A stretch of 20,590 nt of DNA from Candidatus Omnitrophota bacterium (GCA_022013205.1 JAKLQT010000107.1:1-20590); one strand, 5' to 3'. Shown: positions 5,240 to 14,457, counted from the first letter of the stretch. The notes: generated by a model not told the origin, from the sequence alone. Translations and numbers: made by a program.

Positions 5240-8200
5240 ATGAACAGAAAACTATTTAAGATAATTGCATTTATATTGGTGCATACATTTTTGATAATGG
5301 ACTTTGCCTGGTCAGGGGCAAATGAAATTTTTGGTGAAAATCAGGGTGAACAAATAAGCACATTATCCCCCCATGTTTACATAGACACGAAAACATTTCA
5401 AAAAGTTTGTCATATTTTCTATGATTCCTCAACCAAAACTAATGAAAAAATTCCTTTCTCATTTGAAGCTGGAGAAAAAGATGAATCATCTCCTGAGCGT
5501 GTAAAGGAATTTATTCCGCCGGTAACACCTTTTAAGCATTTAAGGGGATTAATGTGGGCAAAATATATCAGATTCGCGAAAATTATGAAGGCGCGCGGCA
5601 TAGATGAAGAAATGCTGAAAACCTGGTTTTCAAAAGACGCGGCAGTTAAATGGGGGAATAAAAAAACTTCATTGGCAAAGGCAGTAAAATCTTTAGAACC
5701 TGTACGCGTAGAAACTCACATCTATCAACAAAGCGGAAGACAGCTTTCGGCAGCGTCAGAACGTATAGATAATGCCAGTGAGGATATCCTAAAGGGAAAT
5801 GGAATCCATATGCCCATCGGTCAATTCGGGGAAGGGGCTCTTCAGGCTGTTCGCTTGCTGGATAAAGAGTTAATCAGCAGAAACGATAATTATGAGGGAG
5901 ATTATGTCATCTGGACAACCTCTGCCTTAGAAGATAAGGGTAAGCAGTCCCGGCGGATTATGTTTTATAAGATGAAGGGCAAGGAATGTGTGGATTTCGA
6001 AGAACGAAAGGATAATTGTTCTGCGGGTACAAAAGTTCAAGTAAGGAGTGAGAAATTAAAGGGGCGAAGAGAAGAACTGGATAACTATCTAAGGGCGGCA
6101 TATGAGGATAGTGATCAGGTAAAGATATATCTTAATGGAGAATTGATTAATGAAAATCATGGGTTAATTGATCTCTATGGCAAGGCGCGTGAGCATACAA
6201 TCCGGGATAAGGCGGTTTTTGTAAATACCTATGATGACGGTTTTGAAATTATAGATGAAGGGAAAGGTATGGACAGGGAAGTATTGTTGACAAAACTGCC
6301 TGTGCCCAGAAGAGGGAGTAATCAACAGATCCGTAAAGACGCGAAAGACGATTTACAGGAAGAAGCAGGCACAATCTTCCGGCATGAGGAAATGATTGAT
6401 ACGAGATATACCCCCATGAAAGTAAGATATGTGGTCGGCAGCCGGGCAATAACCGGAGATATGTTTGAAGTCAAAAATTATGGAACACTGCTGCCTAAGA
6501 AAATAGTAATGAAAATTTCTTCGCTGGCAACATTAACCGATACTAAAGACGAGATTATAATAGACAACTTTATGATGAAAACAGCGGCGCGGCTGATAAC
6601 CCGGATAGTAGAAGCTCCCCAGGATGACAAATTTGCTCTTATAAATGCCTTCAGCCAAATAGTAAAACATCTCCAGGATAAAATAAGCGCCAAAGAGCAT
6701 AGTCTTACGCATTTATTTGTGGATAGAATAAAGAAAGAGATTTTGATCCCTTACATGCAGAGGCATAATGTCATTTATTTGCCTGTTAAGGAGGGGTTTT
6801 TGGATGTCAGATTAGCTATAGATAGAAAGATTGTTTATTTAGATGAGATCTTTTTCAAGGAAACGGATCTTTTTGATATGAGCTTGGAAGAAATACCGTT
6901 TTTTAGAGGAGGAGAAGCCTACGCGATAGCCTTAGCCGAGGAAGAAACGCCGATCTTATTGGTGAATAAAGAGACGGCGCTTATCGATAAGAAAATTTCG
7001 GATATGGTAAAAAGCACGCCGCAAGACGCGGAGAGAGAGCGGGAAATAATTGAATATCTTAACGCTTTTTTATCGGCAAGCGGGGTAAAGGGAGAGTTTG
7101 TTATTGCGCGGGAAAATAAGGAATCAGATACGTATAAAAACATATTGAGTAAACTTGACGTGTTTACCAAACTTCCGCTTTTGATTCAGGAAAAATTAAT
7201 TAAAAAATTAATAGAGGGCGGATTGGAGGAAAGCCGGGCAGAAAGGATATTACGCGTACTGAAAAGCTCTGTTGAAGCGCAAGAGAAAAATGATGCTGGC
7301 GAAGAAAAAACAGGTGATGCGCGTGGAAATAAAGAGGAGCTTCCCGGAGAGTTGAAAAATTTAAGCGCTTCAGCTCAGTTGAGTTTATTAGGCAATATTA
7401 ACGGAATTGAATACCTTATAGCTAAAGAAGATAAAAAAATAAGCGTGTTTAATGCTCTTACCGGAGAGGTAGTGCTCGACGGTGAACAATTACAGGAAGA
7501 GGGAATAAACGGGGACATTGATATACGAATCGAAAATGGAAGATTTTTAGTTGATTATACCGAGGAAACATTATTTCCCGGCTTTTGGGATGCTGATGAA
7601 AGGGTGCTTAAAAATAATCTTTTGCAATGGCCGGCGCTTAAAGAAAAAGGGATAGTAAGGGAAGAGGGCAATGCCCCTGAGTATGTTTATTGGAACATAC
7701 TCTCCCAGAGTGAGTTAAAAAGGAAATTGCGTAAAAATGGGTTTTCATGGAGCCAAAGGGCAAAGATCACGAGGATTAAGAAAAGAGATAGTGAATATGT
7801 TAATTGGTCATACCATCGCAGCTCTATTTATAAAAGTAACCTCCCCTATTTTGAAAAACTAATTGAATTAGGAATTGTTAAGGAAAATAACGTAGGCGGT
7901 GAATCATCATATGTTAGTTGGATTGAGGCTTGGAATCCTGAACAAAAAAAACGAGGCAAAGAAATTGCTCAACAAATAAAAAACGCGTTTTCTCTTGAGC
8001 CGGGAGTAAAGGCAACGTTGTCCATATCTGCCGGAGATAAATCTTACGCGATGATAGATTTGTCTGACGGAAAGTTAAGGAAAATCTTTGGAGGCGGTTC
8101 TTTTTGGATAAGAAAAATGGGAGAACAAACCTTCAGGAATAGCCAAATATCCGGTGATTCACTATATATTTCTACCACGGATATGAAGCAAACGCTTATA

Positions 8201-11200
8201 GAGCGTATGAAGATAGAGCCCAATTTACAAAAAACAACTGTATTTAATCAAAAAGATGAAGAGTTAAACGGTATGCATGCTGAAGATTTCGGCATATTTT
8301 TCTTAACTAAAAAAAATGATCTCAGAACCGTATATTTCTATGACCGGAATTCCGGTAAATTGCACCCCTTTGCGCTGGGAGAATATAAAAAATTCTATTA
8401 TGACCATAAGGAAGGGGATAATTATTATTTTGTAGGCACGCATGATAATTATGCGGAATTGATTAATATGCAAATTGACAGACGCGGAGCATTGAATGTT
8501 ATCGAAGAGGAAAAAGTTAGATTCGATGAAATATGGCAGATGCGTTATGCGGACAGGGTGAATATATGGGGAAAAAGTATATATTATCTCCGGCTTAATG
8601 AAAATAAGAAGCTTGAGGTTGTAAGAAATGACGGGAATAATGTAAAGGTTATAGCAGAATTGCCTGGTTTTATTGACGATATGATAGAGGTGAGCAGCCA
8701 ATTTTATAAAGTTTTACAAGGAGGAAAAAACGCGGATGATTTACGCGTATTAGCGGTGGAAAAAATTGAGAGCAAAGAAGTCAGTTATTGGCTGCTGGAT
8801 TTGACAAAGGAAACGGTTAACTTCTTGGGTGATTCCCCGAAAATAGGAATAAATCAGCCTTCAGCTATATTTGCTGATGATGGAAAGATTTTGTTTGTTG
8901 GCATGAATAATGAAAACGAACGATATATCAGCAGTGAAATTACGCTTAAAGAGCATGTTCACAACCTCGAAGAGGAAACGCGCGCACATAATGATTATGC
9001 CGAAAGGGAAAAACGACTGATCAATAATCTGCTATATACCCGGGTTCGCCAGCTTATTTCCGTGCCGGATCAATTATTGGTATACAGCAGCCACAGGGTA
9101 TTAAACGCGTTATCGGTGGAAACTCTGGCCTCTTTAAAATTGTTTATTACGGAAAATCCGGCGGAGATTGATGATTTTTTAAAATTTTTTGAAGCTGTTG
9201 ACTCAGTATTGCAGGAATATGATTCAGAGAGGTTAAATAAAGTTGTTCATAACTGGATAATACAGAGCCAGTTGGATAAAGAAGGCGCCGGAGAATTTTT
9301 GTCCGCGGCGGCAAATACCTATGAGATAAATAATAGAATAATGCGGGGAACGGCATTATTGAAAGATGATCATCTAAAGAATGCTCCGGCATTTATGCGA
9401 AGTTTTTGGATGAGGCTCAGCATGGATTTAGATGAAGTAATTCCGGAAAAGAAGGCTATCGTTTCGTTATTCCAGGGAGAAACGACAGGCCAGATGGAAA
9501 ATATCCCTTTAGCCCGCATATTACTGGCCAAAGATCAGAATTTTAGTGAAGTAAACCGCAGAGGGCTCAAATTAAAAGATTATGCCGATATTTTAGAGAA
9601 TATTTCCGGTAGTGAGAAGGAATATGATGGAGAAATCAAATCAGCCAGAGAGGGCCAGGACCCTACTACGACAACGCGGGAATCGACGCAAAATGCCAGG
9701 GATGCCGAAAGGTTGATCTTAAAGAAAGAAGAGGAAAGATCAATTCAGGCCAGGATTTATATTGTCAAAAGAGGTGAGGGTCAATTTGAGTTGGTCAGGG
9801 AAGTGGAAGATGGTGGTGTGGGTATGGATGCCTGGGTAATTTTTAATAAATTATTCCCGCTTGATGAAACAACGAAAAAACAGAATATGGGGCAAGGATC
9901 ATATACGATATGGGCGGAAGCTAAGCCGGGAGATATAGTAGAAGTAGAAACAACCCCTGGATATGGGTTGGGATATAAAATAAAGGAGAGAATGAGCGAA
10001 AGTGGAAGTATTATATTTGATTTAATACAGGAGGAAAAACTCCCTCTATATAGCGAAGGCGGCCCGCGGGGCAGTTTAATTCGCCAGAGAAATTTTTTCA
10101 CTACTCGCGAAGAAGCAGTGTTGGCGGGAATGAGCTCAGGCGAAAGATTACAGTTTTATGCCGGCGCGGTTCAGGATATAAGCATATATCTTAATGAAGA
10201 ACGTATTAATGAGGAATTAGAATCGGTAGCGCAACTACGATTCGGGCAAATGGGAGAGTCAAGGTTTTTGACAGGAGGAGAATATAATCGCGTAACCCAG
10301 GATGAGCTGTCTATGCCCGCTTCTTTGAATGTGGTTACGGTAAGAGATAATTATTGGAGCGCGATACCGACTGAGGCGCAGAAGGAGTTGTTATCCAGTG
10401 GGATAACCACGGATATCGCGCCGGGACTGCTGTTAACCAAAGCGCGTACCGGGCCGGCCTTTGAGGAATATTGGCCGTATATACGCAAAAGCGAAAGCCT
10501 AAAGGCCATGCTCGCTATCTTAAGGAAAATAGAAAATATTACGAACCTTGAAGTAAAAGTGAGAATAATTGAAGCTTTAGAACAGGCCGAAGAGGCGGAA
10601 AAGATATATCCGGCTTTAAATAAAGAAGCTTACTATTTGAATTATGAGGATCCTGAGGCAGAAGGCCAGAGACAGTTTCATTTTGTCTCTGAAGAGGAGA
10701 TGTTAACGCATTGGTATCAGTTATTAATAAGGTTAAAAATAGATATTGAAAATAATTCCGGCAATATTCAGCGCTTGAGTTTATTAGATATGTATAGATT
10801 AGAAAACGGCTTTTCTACAAAAGAAGATACGTATGAGCTGTCTGAGCGTTTTAAACTGCCGCAGGTTCAGTATAAACCAGAAGGAAGGACAGAACAAGCG
10901 CGGCCTCGCGGCAAAAAGTTTACTTATAGGAGATTATTTAATCCTTTGAGCTTTATGTTGAGTAAAGCACAGAATGTGTTACATGAAATTTCACTAATAT
11001 TCAAACTTAAGGTGTTGAATTGGAAAACAAAAACTAAAATTGTAGTAAGCGCTATCCTGGCAGTTATCGTAATATTCATTGCCGTGGCAAATTGGCACGG
11101 CGGGTGGCAGAATGAAGCTAAACAAAGTTATGTGAGGGAGAGGGTTTATAAGGATAGCGATCAATTCCAAACAGGCAGTTTTATTGAAAAGTTATATAGG

Positions 11201-13063
11201 TGGACTTATGCTGTCTTTTTGGCAGAAAATGATGGAGAAGTTATTATAAGTGACGAAATACAGGCATGGGGAGAGAAGCTGCCTACAGAGGAGGAAATGC
11301 TTCGTAATAAAAATTATCAGAAAAAATGGCTGAATAAAATTGTATATTTGGATAAAAGAATAGGCGGTTTTTTAAGTAGGTTTTTCCCAAGATTCGGGCA
11401 AGGATCAGGGCTGTTTTTTCATAGAAAGACAGTTTATCCGATAGCAAAAGTTTCCGGGATGAGAAGCGGTGAATATGCCATTGTAAGGTATAATCCCAAT
11501 GTAAACGGCGCCGGGGCGTATGAAGGAATAATTGATGTGACCCCGCAAGGAAAGTATACCGGTGAAGTAGTAACCATGGATATGATGGTTAGAAACGTGA
11601 AAAAGGGCGAAAAAATTCCTCTGTTACAGGTAACTGACGGGGTGATAGAAGATATTGAGTTTGACCGGGAAAAAGAATCTTTTGATGTAACGACAATGGA
11701 TGACGGGTATATAACCGCGAAAAGAAATGTGTGGGGGGCGGTTAAAATGAAAACGCATATACCCAGAAGGACACAAAATAACCGGTTGGTTTTTGACACG
11801 GAGTATGATAAAAAGTGGCTGCAGAAGGAATTTGCCGATATCCCGGAACAGTGGAGAGTCATTCTTGATCCCGCGAAAAAAAAGAATTTTCCTGTGTTTT
11901 TAAAAATAGAACTTGTGGATGATTTGATGGAAAATTATTTTGTATATAATAAAAATGTAACTATAAAAGCGGATGGGACATGGATGAATTCAGCTAAACG
12001 GCTTTTAGCAGCGCGGGGTAAGATAGAAACATATTGCGAACAGATTTCAATTTATAAGCAGATTTTGCTTGAATATGTGGGAGAGGAAGGGATGTCCAGC
12101 GGCCTTTATGTGTATAAAGGAAATAACGTATTGCTGGGCAGCACCGCCCACGCGGATAATTATTTTCTTTCCTATGGCAAGGTGGTGAGGTCAAGCTGGA
12201 ATGTCGGAGATGTAACGGTTGGGGATTCCGTGGTTAAAGTAAGCGAGCAAGGAAAAGGTTTAACAATTATAAAAGGAATATTGGGAGAGATGATAAAGTA
12301 CGCGGCTTTTATATTAGCGGGCATTTGGGCGATTATAATTATTAAAAGAATAGGGGTGTCTGTATATACCCGGTTATTAGAGAGATGGAATGGAAGAAGA
12401 AAAAAAGAAATTGTTAAGAAAGGATTTTACAAAAAACCGGAGAGAAAGGTATTATCAAAAAATGATCTGCTCAGGGTGATGAAAGATATGGAGTCTTCAA
12501 AAAGGCAAAGAGAACTTTCTCAGAAACCTATTCTCGAAGATATTGGTTTTTTTGAAAAAGAGATAGTTAAGTATGTGTTAAGCTGTACTTTTAAGGCAAT
12601 ATCTGAAGATTTAGCGAAAGTGGAAATAAATATTATTTTTGACGCTATTTCTCCCAGAATTTATTTTAAGGAAGGAGTATTGTATATCAATGCCGCGTTC
12701 TACAATCAAGCAATACAAAATTTAAAAAATTATTATATTGATACTAAACTTATTGATAAATGGGGAGTTTTCAGGCAATGGATAGCGATCGCGCTGGAAT
12801 CTTCTCTGTTGGTAGTTAAGGGGGAAATGCCTTTGAAAGAGAAAAAAGCCGGGTATTATTTGAAAACCATCTTGTCATTGTTAAAAAACAGGAAAGAGGT
12901 GTTAGGGATATTTGATATATTTCCTGTTGAAGGCTTGATATTAGGGGATACTAATGCAAAAGATATTGAAAAGCGATTCAATTTTGACCAAAAAGCTCGA
13001 AGTAAAAGAAATTTTATGAAAGAAATAAACGGCATGGAGTGCTTGATCGAGCAGGCGATATGA
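5240..13063 (+). CDS. Giant exported/membrane protein: two GHKL-like modules, beta-rich middle, two membrane spans, transglutaminase-like domain
   Basis: 2607 residues. Signal peptide 1-27 (hydrophobic FKIIAFILVHTFLIM, cleavage near WSGA), then the motif STLSPHVYID. GHKL-like module 1: N-box E174-N178, G2-like GQFGEG (194-199), GT at 263-264, IYLNGELIN (296-304), with the G1-like DEGKGMD only at 339-345. Three 38-residue repeats ending in YVxW fill 781-894. About 960-1240 is beta-rich, perhaps a propeller. Module 2 is in normal order: E1481-N1485, DGGVGMD (1524-1530), GQGS (1551-1554), RGSL (about 1609), IYLNEERIN (1649-1657). Membrane spans lie at about 1934-1953 and 2352-2371. Between them is a transglutaminase-like segment with C2266, H2304 and N2321. 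The C-terminal 235 residues are basic, then helical, of unknown fold. GGGAGG at 5223-5228 supports ATG 5240. First gene of a three-gene operon. No function can be named; nucleotide binding is inferred from motifs only. Confidence 0.85.
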   Translation: MNRKLFKIIAFILVHTFLIMDFAWSGANEIFGENQGEQISTLSPHVYIDTKTFQKVCHIFYDSSTKTNEKIPFSFEAGEKDESSPERVKEFIPPVTPFKHLRGLMWAKYIRFAKIMKARGIDEEMLKTWFSKDAAVKWGNKKTSLAKAVKSLEPVRVETHIYQQSGRQLSAASERIDNASEDILKGNGIHMPIGQFGEGALQAVRLLDKELISRNDNYEGDYVIWTTSALEDKGKQSRRIMFYKMKGKECVDFEERKDNCSAGTKVQVRSEKLKGRREELDNYLRAAYEDSDQVKIYLNGELINENHGLIDLYGKAREHTIRDKAVFVNTYDDGFEIIDEGKGMDREVLLTKLPVPRRGSNQQIRKDAKDDLQEEAGTIFRHEEMIDTRYTPMKVRYVVGSRAITGDMFEVKNYGTLLPKKIVMKISSLATLTDTKDEIIIDNFMMKTAARLITRIVEAPQDDKFALINAFSQIVKHLQDKISAKEHSLTHLFVDRIKKEILIPYMQRHNVIYLPVKEGFLDVRLAIDRKIVYLDEIFFKETDLFDMSLEEIPFFRGGEAYAIALAEEETPILLVNKETALIDKKISDMVKSTPQDAEREREIIEYLNAFLSASGVKGEFVIARENKESDTYKNILSKLDVFTKLPLLIQEKLIKKLIEGGLEESRAERILRVLKSSVEAQEKNDAGEEKTGDARGNKEELPGELKNLSASAQLSLLGNINGIEYLIAKEDKKISVFNALTGEVVLDGEQLQEEGINGDIDIRIENGRFLVDYTEETLFPGFWDADERVLKNNLLQWPALKEKGIVREEGNAPEYVYWNILSQSELKRKLRKNGFSWSQRAKITRIKKRDSEYVNWSYHRSSIYKSNLPYFEKLIELGIVKENNVGGESSYVSWIEAWNPEQKKRGKEIAQQIKNAFSLEPGVKATLSISAGDKSYAMIDLSDGKLRKIFGGGSFWIRKMGEQTFRNSQISGDSLYISTTDMKQTLIERMKIEPNLQKTTVFNQKDEELNGMHAEDFGIFFLTKKNDLRTVYFYDRNSGKLHPFALGEYKKFYYDHKEGDNYYFVGTHDNYAELINMQIDRRGALNVIEEEKVRFDEIWQMRYADRVNIWGKSIYYLRLNENKKLEVVRNDGNNVKVIAELPGFIDDMIEVSSQFYKVLQGGKNADDLRVLAVEKIESKEVSYWLLDLTKETVNFLGDSPKIGINQPSAIFADDGKILFVGMNNENERYISSEITLKEHVHNLEEETRAHNDYAEREKRLINNLLYTRVRQLISVPDQLLVYSSHRVLNALSVETLASLKLFITENPAEIDDFLKFFEAVDSVLQEYDSERLNKVVHNWIIQSQLDKEGAGEFLSAAANTYEINNRIMRGTALLKDDHLKNAPAFMRSFWMRLSMDLDEVIPEKKAIVSLFQGETTGQMENIPLARILLAKDQNFSEVNRRGLKLKDYADILENISGSEKEYDGEIKSAREGQDPTTTTRESTQNARDAERLILKKEEERSIQARIYIVKRGEGQFELVREVEDGGVGMDAWVIFNKLFPLDETTKKQNMGQGSYTIWAEAKPGDIVEVETTPGYGLGYKIKERMSESGSIIFDLIQEEKLPLYSEGGPRGSLIRQRNFFTTREEAVLAGMSSGERLQFYAGAVQDISIYLNEERINEELESVAQLRFGQMGESRFLTGGEYNRVTQDELSMPASLNVVTVRDNYWSAIPTEAQKELLSSGITTDIAPGLLLTKARTGPAFEEYWPYIRKSESLKAMLAILRKIENITNLEVKVRIIEALEQAEEAEKIYPALNKEAYYLNYEDPEAEGQRQFHFVSEEEMLTHWYQLLIRLKIDIENNSGNIQRLSLLDMYRLENGFSTKEDTYELSERFKLPQVQYKPEGRTEQARPRGKKFTYRRLFNPLSFMLSKAQNVLHEISLIFKLKVLNWKTKTKIVVSAILAVIVIFIAVANWHGGWQNEAKQSYVRERVYKDSDQFQTGSFIEKLYRWTYAVFLAENDGEVIISDEIQAWGEKLPTEEEMLRNKNYQKKWLNKIVYLDKRIGGFLSRFFPRFGQGSGLFFHRKTVYPIAKVSGMRSGEYAIVRYNPNVNGAGAYEGIIDVTPQGKYTGEVVTMDMMVRNVKKGEKIPLLQVTDGVIEDIEFDREKESFDVTTMDDGYITAKRNVWGAVKMKTHIPRRTQNNRLVFDTEYDKKWLQKEFADIPEQWRVILDPAKKKNFPVFLKIELVDDLMENYFVYNKNVTIKADGTWMNSAKRLLAARGKIETYCEQISIYKQILLEYVGEEGMSSGLYVYKGNNVLLGSTAHADNYFLSYGKVVRSSWNVGDVTVGDSVVKVSEQGKGLTIIKGILGEMIKYAAFILAGIWAIIIIKRIGVSVYTRLLERWNGRRKKEIVKKGFYKKPERKVLSKNDLLRVMKDMESSKRQRELSQKPILEDIGFFEKEIVKYVLSCTFKAISEDLAKVEINIIFDAISPRIYFKEGVLYINAAFYNQAIQNLKNYYIDTKLIDKWGVFRQWIAIALESSLLVVKGEMPLKEKKAGYYLKTILSLLKNRKEVLGIFDIFPVEGLILGDTNAKDIEKRFNFDQKARSKRNFMKEINGMECLIEQAI
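7580..7921 (+). repeat. Three tandem 38-residue coding repeats in the giant gene
   Basis: YVYW, YVNW and YVSW begin at residues 815, 853 and 891, exactly 38 apart. Before the first and third is a similar helix end, LKEKGIVREE and LIELGIVKEN; the second is diverged. The repeats are recognisable at protein level only, so they are an old duplication. They fit a small helical unit, perhaps winged-helix-like. Confidence 0.55.
11885..12260 (+). other. Region of the giant gene coding for a transglutaminase-like domain
   Basis: The translation follows the usual order of this fold. A helix ends in ENYFVYNK (2231-2238), then RGKIETYCEQISIYKQILL carries the candidate catalytic C2266, in the position of the family's G.C...A..LLR helix. 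SGLYVYKG is followed by HADNYFLSYG with H2304, and VRSSWNVGD puts N2321 seventeen residues after the histidine, where family members usually have Asp. A Cys-His-Asn set is that of papain-type enzymes. The call is by motif order, not by alignment. Confidence 0.5.
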
Positions 13064-14457
13064 AATACATAATACGAAATATGAAGATAAACAAAAAAAT
13101 ATTAAGAATTATCGCGTTTATTCTTTTTCTGGCAGGGGTAATGATTAACAGCCTTTTCGCGGGAGATTTGTCGTTATTAGGCCCGGAGATAAAGATAAAT
13201 AAAAGGGTTATTCAGCAGGTATTTGAAGCTAAGAAAAAAGTAACCGCGCTTTCTATAGCCGCTAATATATTATCTTCCGCAGTACGTGAGATTGTTTTTT
13301 TAGATGAAAATGGTTTTAGGGCGGATTTAATCACGTGTTTTGATGGGAAAACATTTGTTTTTAGGCATAAGGAAGAATTTTATGCTCATGGAGGAGGTAG
13401 AATTATTTTTCGCGCTTATGATTTTTTTAATAATGAAGAAAAGATAATCGGGCATCTTGATTTAAATATTAATCCGAAGGTATTATCTCCGGATAGTGCG
13501 GATGTTTATAATCCAGTTTCATTAAAGAGCGGAGGGTATCCTTGGCAGAAGTATCCTTTTTTTGTCGATGAAGAGTACCGGGATAAATATTATACCGGAA
13601 AATTATTATTGTTGCAGGCAGTAAGGTACTCAAAGCAATTAAGCAATATAAAATATCTTAAATATGAAAATCCTACGGACCAGGTTAAGAGGATGTTGAT
13701 TGAAATCTTTGCTGAGAGTTCCGAGGGTATTTTAAAAATAGATAAACAGGAATGGCGCGGGTTATTGGCTAAGGAAAGAACGCAGGATGTTATTGCTGAT
13801 ATTTCGGAACAAGGGGGGATAGTTTTTGTCAATAAGGCCATGGTTGATGAAAAAAACAAAATGGAAAAAAGGTTACTGCCGGGGGTTATTGATTTAAATT
13901 ATGCTCAATTGCAGAAAACATTGGAAAGATTTTTAGACCCTAACGAAAATTTTACCGCGGCTGATTTAAAGCAGCCGGAATTGATCAATTTACTAGAAGT
14001 CCAGTTTTTTTATGATAGCCAATGGCAAATGATTGAAAATGGCGCGGGTGAATATTTTTTTAATCTGCCGCTTGAAAAAATATCAGGTTATTTTAAGGAT
14101 TATCTAAATGAATTAACTGATCTGGAAAATCTGGCAAAAGGAGGGATTAATGAAAAAGATATCGGCCCGTTTGAACTTTTTGTTAAATTACAACAAGTTG
14201 TTAATGCCAGAGAGAAGATTTTTCAAAGATGGAAAGCCTTTGCGAATGGCATCAATTTTCCTGAGGCAGAAAAATTTTCTCAATTATTCGCGGATAAAAG
14301 TTTTGACATGAATGATTTTAAATTAAAAACTATTATGCTTAAATATCCCGGGTTGAGGACGCTTATTGAGCGGTCCTTAGGGGTATATTATAAGGATTTT
14401 CTTGAGCTTGAGAATATACTAAAAGATGATCTGAAGAGTCGTATTACGGCTGATTAG
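13060..14457 (+). CDS. Exported protein of unknown function with possible degenerate GNAT-like segment
   Basis: 465 residues from the ATG that overlaps the stop of the giant gene (ATGA, 13060-13063). An upstream ATG at 13039 adds 7 residues; ATG 13081 gives the tightest signal peptide (KKILRIIAFILFLAGVMI, cleavage near LFA). The mature N-terminus, LSLLGPEIKINKRVIQQVF, has the same layout as STLSPHVYIDTKTFQKV in the giant protein, which suggests a shared export or anchoring signal. Residues about 75-190 (IIFRAYDF, KIIGHLDLNI, FFVDEEYRDKYYTGKLLLLQ) recall the strand-strand-RxxGxG-helix order of GNAT acetyltransferases, but the glycines of the acetyl-CoA loop are mostly missing. The rest is helical. 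It is translationally coupled to the giant gene, so the two products probably work together. Confidence 0.75.
   Translation: MKYIIRNMKINKKILRIIAFILFLAGVMINSLFAGDLSLLGPEIKINKRVIQQVFEAKKKVTALSIAANILSSAVREIVFLDENGFRADLITCFDGKTFVFRHKEEFYAHGGGRIIFRAYDFFNNEEKIIGHLDLNINPKVLSPDSADVYNPVSLKSGGYPWQKYPFFVDEEYRDKYYTGKLLLLQAVRYSKQLSNIKYLKYENPTDQVKRMLIEIFAESSEGILKIDKQEWRGLLAKERTQDVIADISEQGGIVFVNKAMVDEKNKMEKRLLPGVIDLNYAQLQKTLERFLDPNENFTAADLKQPELINLLEVQFFYDSQWQMIENGAGEYFFNLPLEKISGYFKDYLNELTDLENLAKGGINEKDIGPFELFVKLQQVVNAREKIFQRWKAFANGINFPEAEKFSQLFADKSFDMNDFKLKTIMLKYPGLRTLIERSLGVYYKDFLELENILKDDLKSRITAD

Noticed and set aside
8303..8701. 132-residue minus-strand ORF inside the giant gene
   Set aside because: Antisense shadow of AT-rich coding sequence; composition rich in Ile/Tyr/Phe without domain pattern.
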